Assembly: GCA_039545295.1 (NCBI GenBank) | Contig: BCIK01000005.1 | Coordinates: 407,142-471,141, forward strand | Direction of reading: 5' to 3' | DNA length: 64,000 nt | From: Udeniomyces pyricola | Taxonomy: Eukaryota; Basidiomycota; Tremellomycetes; Cystofilobasidiales; Mrakiaceae | Part shown: in pieces, positions 11,073-21,367 of the stretch | Numbering within the stretch: the stretch's first letter is position 1 | Layout of the letters: every line of letters begins with the position of its first letter | The notes under the pieces: model-generated | What the model was told of the DNA's origin: nothing | The model's database searches: none | What the model saw: the letters and a program-made list of their open reading frames with translations, nothing else | Program-made: the position numbers and the translations under genes

Positions 11073-13181
11073 ATGTCTTTTCGAGGAGGCCGAGGAGGAG
11101 GAAGAGGAGGTCGCCGACCGGGTCCCGGCGACGGTCTTAACCTCGTTCGTCCTCTTCTGTGTCTGCTTCTTCTTTCTTGGTTGCCCAGAACCGATGCTCC
11201 CTCAATCAGCTGACGTCCTGTTCCTGATCCATGACGGCGTCCTCTGACCTGCTCTGTCGTCTTGGTCTGTTTCTTACTCGGTCATATAGGCAGGCATGAC
11301 TTATGCCGATATCTCCGCTTCTGGCAGTACTCAACAAGAAGACCTATACCCTGTTCGACCTCTCTTACTCTCTCTCCCTTTCTAACCCACCCAAACCAAA
11401 CAAAAAGCCTGAAAACATCATCTTCCAACCAAACTCATCTACCCTCCCATTTCAGCCCTAACCTTTACTTCTCTCTCCCCCCCTAATCACCCATTCCCAA
11501 AATGATCGATAGGAATACCCCCATCCCTTCCCAACGTTGCCTGCGCCGTCTCTCACGGAGCAAGCCGCGCTCGCGACTCAGATCCGGTTCGGATGGGAGA
11601 TGTCGTTGAGGCCGTCGTTTCTCCAAGAGGCTGTCAAGACGGACGGTATGTCGTCCTTCCCTTCCGACGTCAGATAGAGAAAGGCAAGAGAGAGCGAAGA
11701 GAAGGGATTTGGCGGTCCTAACCCTTAGTTATTGCCTCTTGCTGATCATCCTGATACACTCACATATATACACTCGGTCGGGTATGACTTTTTCAAAAAC
11801 CTCACTTTTACTCCAGACATCGAACGGTATTCCGATCGATACCTTACCCGTCCAACTACCGCGACCCCTACTTCGAACCCTAACTCAACTACGTCTGCTA
11901 CCAACGCCCTCGTTCAATCCGATTACCCTCCACGCGACTGTTTCCCAACGGAACTCTACGATGCCGTGTTCAACCCGGGCAAGAAGAAAGGTACGTCATC
12001 TCTAGAAATCAATCGAGGAGGCGTCATTTGATGGGTTGCTGGTGGGGGGCGGGAGGGCTGAGAACCGAGAGATGGAAAAAAAAGGAAAGGGGAGGTAGGG
12101 CAAGGGCAAGAGGGGGGGGGGAGGGGACTAGGGCAAACCTTTCTTGACTACCAGTCATCATCCTATTCAACAATCTGATCTTTTTCATGTTCTCTCTTAC
12201 TTCTTCCTACCCCTGCCTTTTCCGACCAAAAACAAAAACAAAAACAAAAAAAGCCAAACAATCCAACTCTCTCACCTCGAAAGAAGCGCTCAAGAAGAAG
12301 AAGCTCAAACTCGCCGAGCACCTCGCCGCCGCGGCCGGGGGTCCTACCGGTACGACCGCCCTCGGGGGTGATGACGAAGAGGACGATGAAGAGGCCGCGG
12401 CGAATGCAGCTGGAGGAGGGGACGATATGGAGGAGGAAGACGATGAAGATTATGATGTCGATGATGGAGAGGACGATTGTGCGTTGTTTGAATCCCTTTT
12501 CTGGTTTCTTTTCTGGGTTCGGAACCCCTTACTCTCCTGCTTTACCTGACTCTGATCCTCGCTCATCTCCTCTCCTCTCTTCCTTTCCTTGTTGACTTGC
12601 TTCATCGCTTAGACGCCGATCAATACTTTGACAACGGCGAGGACGACGATGGTGACGACGGGGCCGGTGGAGGTGATGATGGTACGTCTCCTTCTTGCTT
12701 CATCTTCTTCCTTTTTTGCTTCCTGTTCGCCTTGCGTCCTTTCCTTGGACCTCTCAACCAAAAACAAACCCAAAAATCACAAACAGTAAAGGAACAAGAA
12801 AAAAAAAGACTAATAATCACAAAAAAAAAACCTTTATTTTACTTGTGTTCTCAAATAATTTCCATGACCCTCTTCTTCCCCTTCTCTTCCGGCCCTACGC
12901 CTCTACCTACTCGGTTTCCCCGTTCTCCTCCCATACCACTCTCCGACCCACACCTCCATTTTATTCTCTCTCTCTCTCCCCTTTCATGTCATTCCTCCTC
13001 CCTCCCGTTCTTCTTCTTCTTTTCTTGAACGTCTGTCGCCCCACTCATTCCATGCCATCCCCTTTCCCATCGGACGTACATCAATCCTCTCACTCACTGT
13101 CAACCCCCCCCCTTCAAAACCTCCTCTTCCGCGAAACACACACACACACACACCCCAACAGACGGTGGAACGTTTGATTAA
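11073..13181 (+). CDS. RPC31: RNA polymerase III subunit Rpc31 (RPC7-like)
   Basis: Subunit of the Pol III-specific Rpc82-Rpc34-Rpc31 initiation subcomplex in the nucleus. Exons 11073-11144, 11290-11352, 11513-11645, 11817-11990, 12254-12478, 12613-12681 and 13162-13181 give an unbroken 251-residue protein, close to the usual family length. It opens with a Gly/Arg-rich segment (MSFRGGRGGGRGG), followed by ADISASG, the family signature DIERYSDRY (formed at the 11645/11817 junction), FPTELYDAVFNPGKKK, a lysine-rich segment and a long Asp/Glu/Gly tail ending in GGTFD, all typical of Rpc31. The donor at 11144 is a weaker GTTCGT. The acceptor at 12253 follows an A-rich rather than pyrimidine-rich stretch. 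The last coding exon is only 20 nt. Confidence 0.9.
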
Positions 13182-13978
13182 ATATCTATATCCATATAAT
13201 AATGAGAAAGAAAGAAGAAAAATGACTTTTTTTTTTTACCTCTCAAAAAAAAAATGAAAAATGAAAAATGAAAAATGAAAAATGAAAAATGAAAAATGAA
13301 AAATGAAAAATGAAAAATGAAAAATGAAAAATGAAAAATAAAAAATGAAAAATGAACCAATTAAATAAATAAACTCTAACCTGCATCATGTATGCAAGAG
13401 ACTTGACGTTTTTTTTTTTTTGTTTTTTTTTAAATAAAAAAAAAATGTTCGAAATTGAATTTGACAAAGCTGAGCCCCCCCCCCCCTTTCCCTTTCCCTT
13501 TTCCCCTCCCTTTCTCTTCAACCGAACCGTTGAAGCTAAGCTAGCTAGCTAGCTAGCTCGCTCGCTCACTTGCGTGCGCACTGACAGTCATATACTACAC
13601 CAAACTCAGTTGCAAAAGGGGGGGGGGGGAGCGAGGACCGAAATCAAGCAAACATTCGAGACATTCTTTCTTAAAAAGCACAAGGAATGATGTCGTGACG
13701 ATGATAATGATGACAATCTTCCACCGTCCTAATCTAGGCTGATATGATCATCGGGTGACAGCACGCAGCAGTCCATCAGGGAAAATGACCAGGGTTGAGA
13801 CCAATGTAGAAAGGATTCCCTCATTAAAAAAAAAACAAAACAGGGGGGGGTCATGATCAAACATGGATAAAATTCCCTCAGTACTATCGTACGTACTCCT
13901 CCTATCATCACCTCTTCTCTCCTATATAAACCTCGCTCTTGTCCCCCTCCTCCTTCGGTCCTTTTTTGTTTTTCCTTC
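13182..13978. other. convergent 3' region of RPC31 and EHD3 with simple repeats
   Basis: No gene seen. The interval holds the heptamer repeat (separate entry), A/T homopolymers at 13410-13445, C and G runs near 13476 and 13619, and a GCTA/GCTC tetranucleotide run at about 13536-13568. Confidence 0.65.
13250..13356. repeat. heptanucleotide tandem repeat, unit ATGAAAA
   Basis: About 15 nearly perfect head-to-tail copies of a 7-nt unit, with one A-for-G variant copy near 13338. It lies about 70 nt downstream of the RPC31 stop. Because 7 is not a multiple of 3, the complementary strand reads as a repeated seven-residue Phe-rich peptide; that frame is not considered coding. Confidence 0.95.
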
Positions 13979-16811
13979 TCAGATTTCCTGTTGATTTTTC
14001 TCTCCCAACCTCTCCCACAAGAACCCTTCTCCTTCCAACGCTTCATACTGCCACGGCGTCGACTTCCTACTCGTCTCCATCCCAAACTTGCCTCCGTTCG
14101 GTTTCTTCCCATCGTACCACGTCAACCATCCCTCCGCGTCCTCCACACACTTCCGCCTCAACACCTCGAGAATCTTCCCTTGAACCCTCGGCCTCGACCT
14201 CTCAAACTTGCTCAACACGCCCTCGACGTTGATCTTGAAATCGCCCGGTCTCGGTCGATCTTTGGGTGAAGCATAAGGTGACGTTCGACCGAGTTGAAGT
14301 GGGCTCGAGCCATTGATCAAGCTCTTCAAGTCGTCCTCCGACGGCAACCCAAACGCCCGGTACGGGAACTTGTCGAATCCATGAACAGGATGCTCGAGTT
14401 TAAGACTCTCGACCAACGGCAACGAAGGCGCCGGCTTATCGTCATCGGACGACGTAGCGATTTTTGGGAAGAACGAAGGCAGGACGGACGAAGGGATGAC
14501 GGTGTCGTTGAATATGGGCGTCTTCTTCTCGACGAGCTTGGCGAGACAGGCAGAAGGGAAGTCGGGGGAAAATCCGTACTAGTATGACGATAACAGCAAG
14601 AGCGATGTGGGAAGAAGCGGAGGGGCAAGCCGGAGATGGCGAAAAAAAGAAGAATAGATTAGAGAGAGATGGCCGAAAGAAAGAAGAGCAAAAGGAGGAT
14701 GAGTATTGCGTCATGACACAGCAAACTCTCTCGTTGCAACATATCAACGCAAGAGAAGAAGAAGAGAAAAGAAGGGGAGGGGTATAAAGAGAGACCCAAG
14801 TCTACTCACGACGAATCGCTCAACCGTTCGGTACTCCCTCTCCAGCGCCTTCTTGAGGGCAAAGTTGGGTTCCACTTGGCTGTACCTCTCCGTCTCCTTC
14901 TGCAGCAGCTCATGCTCAAGTTGGATCTCGGCCTCTGCCCTCTTCATCGCCTCGAGCGTGACAGCGAGCGAGATCTGGCTTCGTCCCTCAAGACATTCGA
15001 CCGTCTCCTTGGCCCAAGCGCTGACGTTGAGCTCGTCCCGACTCGGCGTTCGTGCTTTAGAGTATGGGTCCTCCTCAAGAATGTAAATTCGAAGCGTCTC
15101 GATAATCTCGGCAATCGATCCTTTCGCGAACGCAGTGTCGAGAACGACTCGGACTGGACCGGAGAGCCTCGTGGGCGTATCGGGTTCGTCGGCGCGCCAA
15201 GAGTTGAGCTGCTTGCGCGCGCGCTCCTCGTAGCTGGCCTGGGACACTTCAGAATCGGCAAGGATGGACAAGATTGCGTGAACACCACCGTGGTTGTCGT
15301 AGTTGTCCTGCGCATCGAGTCGGCTTCGAAGAGTCGGGATAGAAGCGGATGGGACGTAATGCGTCGCGAGGCCAAGGTCCTGGCACGCTCGACCCTTGAC
15401 TTCAGTCCCGGTCAGGGCAAGATATCGACCAATCTTGCCGTCGAGGAGAGAGAGGTAGTACGTAGATCCAACGTCGGGGGTGTAACCAATAGCCGTCTCG
15501 GGCATGGCTGAAAAGGTATAGAGGAAACCCGAGGGACAGTAAGGAAGGATGGAAGAACGTGACAAGAAATCGGACCAAGCAAATGCAACAGGATTGAGTT
15601 CACAGTCAGTATCCTCCCTCTTGCTTGATCTCTCCACTTCCAATCCCTTCAAATCATCCCTTCAAGTTTCTGTTCGGAAAGAAAGAGACACCCAGGCAAG
15701 AAGCGACCAAAACTCACCGAATCGAGTGTTCTCCGTCGCAACTCGAACAGGCGCTCCAAACGTCAGGCCAGCTCCCCCACCAAACGTGATGCCGTCCATG
15801 AACGCGACATACGTCTTGGATCCGTCCCAAGCCTGCGAGTTGACCGAGTAGCAGGCGAGCTTCCAGTCGAGTTCAAACTCCTTCTTGAAGAAGGCCATGG
15901 CGTCTCCTCGGGTCGAGGGTTCGGAAGCTTGCTGGGCAATCACTTTGGGTCAGGAAGTGGGGCAGAGGCGAGAGAAATGAACATAAAACATCGGTTTCAT
16001 GTATTAGCTCGGACTGTACCAAGGGGAAGCTTCTGTGTAGAGCCAGAGAGGTAGAGCCAAACAACACGATTGCGTCCAGGAGAGTCGGGGGAAGCAGAAG
16101 TGAGGCAGCAGTCGCCCAAGGAAACTCACGAGCGATATCTCCTCCGGCGCAAAACGCCTTGGTCTTGGCCGGCTGAGTGAGCGGCTGGGTGGTAGCCACG
16201 AGGACTTTGGCCAGCCTCGAGTCGGACCATCGGTCGACGTGATGAGAGATGATGTCGCACATCTCGGCGTTGAGGGCGTTGAGCTTGCCTGGGCGGTTGA
16301 GGAGGTACGTTCGGGTCATGTTGAGCTCGTTGGTCGTGACGACGGCGGTGGAATCGGCGGCTCGAAGATCTTGCTGTTTGGAGTGGAAGGATGACCAAGA
16401 GGGAGATGGTTGAGGAGATGATGGTGAGTGATGAAGTATATGAGCATGGATTGAGATATGGTCAGGTTGAAGCCAGAAGACATATGTATCCTTCGGGACG
16501 CGAGAGGAAAGAGCGATAGAAGAAAGGTGGATAGAGAAAGAGGGAGAGAGAACCATAGAGAGAGAGGGAAAGATGGAGATGCTACTGACGTCCTTGTACC
16601 ATCGACCGAGATCCTTAGGGGACGACATACCCCTGTAAGAGTCGGAGTCGGAGTTGGTGGGTGAGGTGGAGGAGAGGTGTCTGGAGAGCTGGGCGAGACG
16701 GAGAGCAGGCGATGATGAAGCGGCGATGATGGATGGGGAAGCGGCGGCGAGAGAGGAAGACGAGACCATGGTTCGCCTGGTAGTTGTTCGGAGGAGTGAA
16801 GACGGCACCAT
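13979..16811 (-). CDS. EHD3: mitochondrial 3-hydroxyisobutyryl-CoA hydrolase / mitoribosomal mS47 (Ehd3 type)
   Basis: Crotonase-fold enzyme of valine catabolism; fungal Ehd3 is also reported as mitochondrial small-subunit ribosomal protein mS47. Exons (complement) 16590-16811, 16130-16373, 15718-15927, 14810-15507 and 13979-14578 give 657 residues in continuous frame. The N-terminus is Arg/Ser-rich with few acids, as in a mitochondrial presequence. Then come LLNRPGKLNALN, KAFCAGGDIA (oxyanion hole), FGGGAGLTFGAPVRVATEN and MPETAIGYTPDVG, carrying the Glu and Asp used by the hydrolase. A C-terminal extension follows the hydrolase fold (last exon, about 200 residues; Trp/Tyr/Lys-containing, e.g. 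GWLTWYDGKKPNGGKFGM), longer than the human enzyme. The third-exon acceptor (after caag at 15928) is chosen by frame. Confidence 0.92.
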
Positions 16812-17254
16812 GGAGGAGGGACAACGGGCGGGGTTTGGACCTCGGAGAGTGGGCGATCACGTGAGAGGGAGGAAGGGAAGGAAGTGGGACGGTTGGTTGG
16901 ACGAGGGGGGGAAGGGGACGAAACGAAGCGGTCGGAGTGCAAGTTGCCGGCTTCGGTCTCTTGATCTCTTCATGCTCCAGCTTCGTGCTCCAAAAGCTCC
17001 GATCCATGCCAGCTGCTTGTAAGGAGGCTCATCGATATCATTATCACTCCATCCGTATTCTTATCTCACCTCGACTTGGATGTGGTTTCTGACTTTTAGT
17101 CGTCGACCTACTACTAGATGTGCTCACATATATATCTCTACGTATATCATCCCAACCCTAGAAAACGAACCGATCCATTGCGTGTGCATGCACTCCTTAT
17201 ACTTGAGAGTACCTGCATATAGCATGCATATACCCACCTCTCTCTGCTAGCCGT

Positions 17255-17258
<4 letters not shown>

Positions 17259-17301
<43 letters not shown>
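17259..17301. repeat. CA dinucleotide microsatellite
   Basis: About 21 uninterrupted CA units, 37 nt to the left of the poly-C block. Confidence 0.95.
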
Positions 17302-17305
<4 letters not shown>

Positions 17306-17337
17306 CATCGCTCTCATCATATCCATACACATTCGTC

Positions 17338-17368
17338 TCCCCCCCCCCCCCCCCCCCCCCCCCCCCAC

Positions 17369-17427
<59 letters not shown>

Positions 17428-17474
17428 ATACCCCTCCACATCCGCCCCCCCCCCCCCCCCCCCCCCCCCCCCCC
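17338..17474. repeat. long, nearly pure poly-C block (poly-G on the other strand)
   Basis: About 137 nt, almost only C, broken by an ACAC and a short atacccctccacatccg segment. It begins about 32 nt beyond the GET2 stop codon, so a GET2 transcript extending through it would carry a very long G tract. Exact length is doubtful because such runs are hard to sequence. Confidence 0.9.
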
Positions 17475-17506
17475 ACCACCATACATGATCAAACAGCGCC
17501 CTCATG

Positions 17507-19134
17507 CTACTCCACACGACCCACACCATTTGGCTTGACTAGATCACCCCGAACCCATCGCGCAACCCCAATCGCGAACACCAGAACGCAAAGGTCTTGG
17601 AAGAACTGCGTCAGCATCGAGATGTATCGCGAGGCCGTAAAGATGTACGTCTTGAACTTTGGCGGGATGAATGGCAAAAAGGGAGAGATGAGCGAGAGCA
17701 TTGCCGAGGGAGGTGGTCGCGACTGCCGGCATCGTGATGAGAGATGGGAAGCATGAGGAAAAGAAAGAAGGCTCAGTTTTTTTTTTTTTTGGTAACAAGT
17801 CGATCAAGCGGTCAATCCGGAAAGTATTTTGCTCCAAGCCAAGACATTAAGGAGAGAAGCAACTCACGCGGAAGAGGAGAAGTCGAGTCGTCTGGAGGAT
17901 CAACGAAAGTGTCACAAACGCCCAAAATACCGGCTAAAGTAGACAAAGTGAGATTCAACGTGCCACAAATGAGAACCCGGTTTTCCCGTCAGCAACTTCA
18001 TGTTACATTTGAACAAGTGCCAAGGAAACAAAGAAAAAAGAAAAAAAAGGAAAAACGAAGAGATTAGGCTACGTACCAGCTCGACCCCTCTAGTCTGTTT
18101 GTCCATAAGCCAGCCAAAGGACACGTCTATCAATCCGGCCCGCTTCAGCTCCATGACTCTCGGTTCCCACCACCCAATGACAAACACGACGAGGCCGAGA
18201 ACACCCAGCAGATGAGCAATGGTGAACATGCGATCGGCAAACGTCTTCTTCGTTGAGTACTCGGGTTCGAGCGAAGGTGGCATCATCATGCCTGGCGGAA
18301 AGAGGGACGATCCGGGCTCTTGACCCTCACCGAACCCTCCCATCCCAGGTGGCATACCCGGAAATGCTCCTGCACCACCTTCACCTCCACCCTGCATGGC
18401 CTTCATCAGAGCCGCAAAGGGATCTGATGCGGGATCGCCTGATGAAGAAGGATCGGTCGGATCACCACCAGCGGGGAACATGGACTGGAAGAAGTCTTGC
18501 TGTTGCTGCTGTTGGGCCGAGGGCAATTGAGGGGTCGTCGCGTTACTGGAAGTAGTCGTGAGGGACTGGGAGGAGGCTTTGGGACGAAGAGGAGGGGCTA
18601 GAGGCAGCATTCAGGTAGAGCAAGCAGAATGATGAATCAAAATGGGAGAGAAAGACGCGTGACGTGTCAATATTGGAGGCAAAGAGATGAGGACGGAGAG
18701 GGAGAGAGGCAAAGTCAGCGTGGCAGCGACGTCCGTTCATCCCACGTTTTTGACGAGATACTTTATGGTCGAGTTGAGATACGCTGGTGCCAACGGGTCA
18801 ACGACGTAGTGGATACCAATGACTCACTTGTGTCATAGAGCTTAGCACCTTCTTCTCCACGAGCAGTGTTGGCGAGTCGAGCAAGTCTCTCTCCTCCTCG
18901 CGCTTGGATCTTGGCTTTGCGTGCTTCGGCTCGGAGTCGACTGATCAAAAGAGACACATGATACAGGTACGAGGTGTCAGTGTGTTTGGACAAGAGATCT
19001 ATGGTCGATTGACGGAGAGATGGATTCAAAAAAAGAAGAAGGGCGGAAGAGCGAGATGTCGCTCGAGCGCTCAAGGAAGGATGAACTGACGCCTCTGAGG
19101 GTTGGGCCGCTGCTGGCGAAGTATCGGTGGACAT
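17507..19134 (-). CDS. GET2: Get2-like subunit of the GET tail-anchored protein receptor
   Basis: ER membrane receptor subunit (Get1-Get2, related to mammalian CAML) that captures the Get3-tail-anchored-protein complex. Exons (complement) 18828-19134, 18077-18597, 17868-17933 and 17722-17507 give 369 residues in continuous frame. The basic Get3-binding motif is clear (RLRAEARKAKIQARGGERLA), followed by a Gln/Pro/Gly/Met-rich cytosolic linker. Three hydrophobic segments follow: FTIAHLLGVLGLVVFVIGWW; PVFWAFVTLSLILQTTRLLL, encoded by the 66-nt exon; and LCVLVFAIGVARWV. Spacing and topology fit Get2. The basic motif lies about 65 residues in, further than usual. No splice pair that removes the preceding segment keeps frame, so it is left as read-through. 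Divergent from HEM4. Confidence 0.85.
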
Positions 19135-19701
19135 CTTGGCGTGGTGTACGAGATAGGTTGGGATGAGAATGCCGATGTGGGAGATGCAGCGAGGATTGTG
19201 TCTATATGAAGGCGAGGAGGAGTGCGTGTTGAGTGGTTTGGTTGCGTCGAAGTCAGTTGGAGCAAGCTGGCGCGCTGGCGGTTGATCGCGTTGATCGATC
19301 ATGATTGATTGGTTTCACGTGTTCGAGTTCTCGCGAATGTTCGATTTATATATGTATATTATACATATACATGAGCTGCATGATGTATGTATTCAATCTT
19401 CGTGAACGATCGAACCAACCTAATGTAATATTACGTATCGAACGGGTACATATTACTTTATATCATTGGCAGTGTGCTTAACGATTGTTTCTTGCAAAAG
19501 TGGCATCCTTGGTTACTTGACCATGCACGGTTCCAATCTCCGTACTTTCGTCCGGCCTTGATATTTGATCTGATTGAGATCGCGATCCCTGGCGCTTCTA
19601 TCTACCCAATCGATTCAATCCCGTCGACCATCTTACCGTCTCGATATCTGCTCTCATCCATCTCCTCCTCCAGGCGTTTCTTCCAATATCCTGCCATCTT
19701 C
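19135..19701. promoter_or_regulatory. divergent promoter region of GET2 and HEM4
   Basis: About 570 nt between divergent starts. An AT-rich, palindrome-like core lies near 19346-19373 (tatatgtatattatacata) and a second AT-rich patch at 19421-19462. Upstream in-frame codons of HEM4 reach back to 19474, but family homology starts near 19702. Confidence 0.5.
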
Positions 19702-20962
19702 ATGCTCTCATCATCGCCGACCCCCGTCATCCTTTTCCGCCCGTCGACCCGATCCTGCTCGACCTCGACTCCCGATCCCTACGCTCATCTCCTATCCCAA
19801 CCCTCCCCTCGATCGCTTTCCAAGCAGCCCTCGTACCAACCTGTCTTTCTTCCCGTCTTTGAGACTACGTTCGACCACGAACACGAACTTGAAACCATCC
19901 TTCGCCAGGGCGGTCATCTTTGGGCGGGTGTCGTCGTCACCAGTCAGAGAGCGGTCGAGGCGTGGGAGCAGGCTGTCGCGAGCGTCCAGAGGACTTCATG
20001 GCCCTTCGAAAATGACGAAGCTGGCAGTAAGGCCAAAGGCAAAGGCAAAGCTCCGTCGGTTGAGAGCTCAGGGTCTCTAGGTAAATATCAGGCCTGATAT
20101 AAAGATCTGACTTCTACTTTCTCGACGGTCGGATGAATCGTGACATATACGGGACAGTAAGCTGACCTTACCTTCTCCTTCTTCCAAAGGTCCCTCGGAC
20201 GCGTCATCGACATCCCATACTCCAAACTGGGGTTCCACCCCCTTCTTCACCATCGGTCCTTCGACTGCTTCGGCTCTCGTCTCCCTCTCGACTCATCACC
20301 CGCGTTCGCTCGTGCCGGATCCGTCTCGAGTCATCGGCTCAGACTCGACAGGCAACACGCCCGCACTCGCACGACTCATCATAAATCACTTTGCTTCGTC
20401 TTCGCGGTCCGATCATCCCATTGCCACAGCAACAGCAACGATGACGATAGATACGGTATCAACTTCGTCTATTTCTTCAGAGCCACGACCCCTCTTGTAT
20501 CTGACAGGAGACAAGAACGCACCCACCTTAGGAGAAATGCTCTCTGAATCGACCACGCTGAGATTACACGCCCTTTCGGTCTATCGAACGGCGTTACGAC
20601 CCGATTTTGTGACGTCACTCGGCAAGATACTTGATGAGACGCTCTTGGGCATGAGGGTGGCTGGTGACTCGGATGGCGCGAGTTGGGATGGGGGGCAAAG
20701 AGCGATATGGCTGGTGCTCTTTTCGCCGTCGATGATTGAGTCTATCTTTTCCGTCTTGGACGACCGATGGCCGAAGGATGGGTGGCGGCATGACATTCGG
20801 TTCGCCTGCATTGGTCCAACGACTCAGACTGCGCTGATTGAGTGGCTCAAGGGACGAAATTCGGGTGAAGATGAGGCGAAGGAGGTGGAGATTGTTGTGG
20901 CGGAGACTCCTACGGCTGGGTCGGTGGTGCTAGCGCTGAGAAAGGCGGACGGGATTGCATGA
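19702..20962 (+). CDS. HEM4: uroporphyrinogen-III synthase
   Basis: Cyclises hydroxymethylbilane to uroporphyrinogen III, the fourth step of heme synthesis (cytosol). Exons 19702-20080 and 20190-20962 give 383 residues. The start follows the family: the first beta strand appears at once (TPVILFRPS). Conserved landmarks are VFLPVFET, WAGVVVTSQRAVEAWEQA, the hinge segment PFFTIGPSTASALVS, LLYLTGDKNAPTLGEML, HALSVYRTAL, WLVLFSPSMIESIFSVL and FACIGPTTQTALIEWL. The C-terminus (VVAETPTAGSVVLALR) matches the end of the HemD fold. Ser/Thr- and Lys/Gly-rich inserts near residues 105-125 and 230-250 make it longer than the ~260-residue bacterial enzyme, as in other fungi. An in-frame upstream ATG at 19474 exists but adds unrelated residues. 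Confidence 0.93.
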
Positions 20963-21367
20963 GATTGAAGGATGTTGATGGATAAGAAGGGATGCAGACT
21001 CGAGGTTTGAAGCTAGAGGTATACGTAAGCCAGAGAAAGTCGCAAGAAGTGAAGAGCCGATGCTTGTGAAGGAAGAAGAATATGACGGAAAGAATCCAGC
21101 ATCGACAACAAACGACCGACCGAATAAACAAACAGACCAACAGACAGACAAACAAACAAAGAGAAACCGGCGCGGCCACACACGGACCTGGCTGGCAATT
21201 GGTCATGTCCGACAAAGTTCACATTCGCGCAGGGCGCCGCTTGAGCTAGTTGTCGCGCCTTTGCTTTGAGCTTGTCGGCCCAATCATCACCCACTCGACC
21301 CATCAACCTCGCTCGGACCCTCTCCTTTGTCACCTACTTTCTGAGCAGCCACACGACCCATAGACTG
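20963..21367. other. intergenic region between HEM4 and PSD1
   Basis: About 400 nt between tandem genes. A short imperfect repeat of acaaac/agac elements runs from 21105 to 21165. The PSD1 frame stays open upstream to 21266, so the true start could lie a little upstream if a non-AUG codon is used. Confidence 0.45.

Larger units (their letters stand above)
16812..17506. other. EHD3 upstream region and GET2 3' flank
   Basis: No gene. The left half should hold the EHD3 promoter. The right half holds a CA dinucleotide run and the poly-C block listed separately, both falling within 250 nt of the GET2 stop. Confidence 0.6.

Noticed and set aside
11709..11816. Extra RPC31 coding sequence upstream of 11817 (frame starting near 11732)
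   Set aside because: Joining it to the previous exon breaks the frame, while the CCAG acceptor at 11816 gives the conserved DIERYSDRY in phase.
13250..13356. CRISPR-like repeat array
   Set aside because: Unit of 7 nt without spacers in a eukaryotic genome; it is a simple tandem repeat.
13178..13521. Minus-strand frames encoding a repeated Phe/Ile/His heptapeptide
   Set aside because: A 7-nt repeat always reads as a 7-residue repeat in any frame left open; it lies in a 3' flank and shows no coding signal.
17147..17529. Overlapping Gly-rich (minus) and Pro-rich (plus) open frames across the poly-C block
   Set aside because: They are direct translations of a homopolymer, with no start context, homology or codon bias.
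18940..19095. Intron between the Get2 start and its basic motif
   Set aside because: The acceptor-like sequence at about 18947 has no donor that preserves the frame, while straight reading stays open, so no intron was called.
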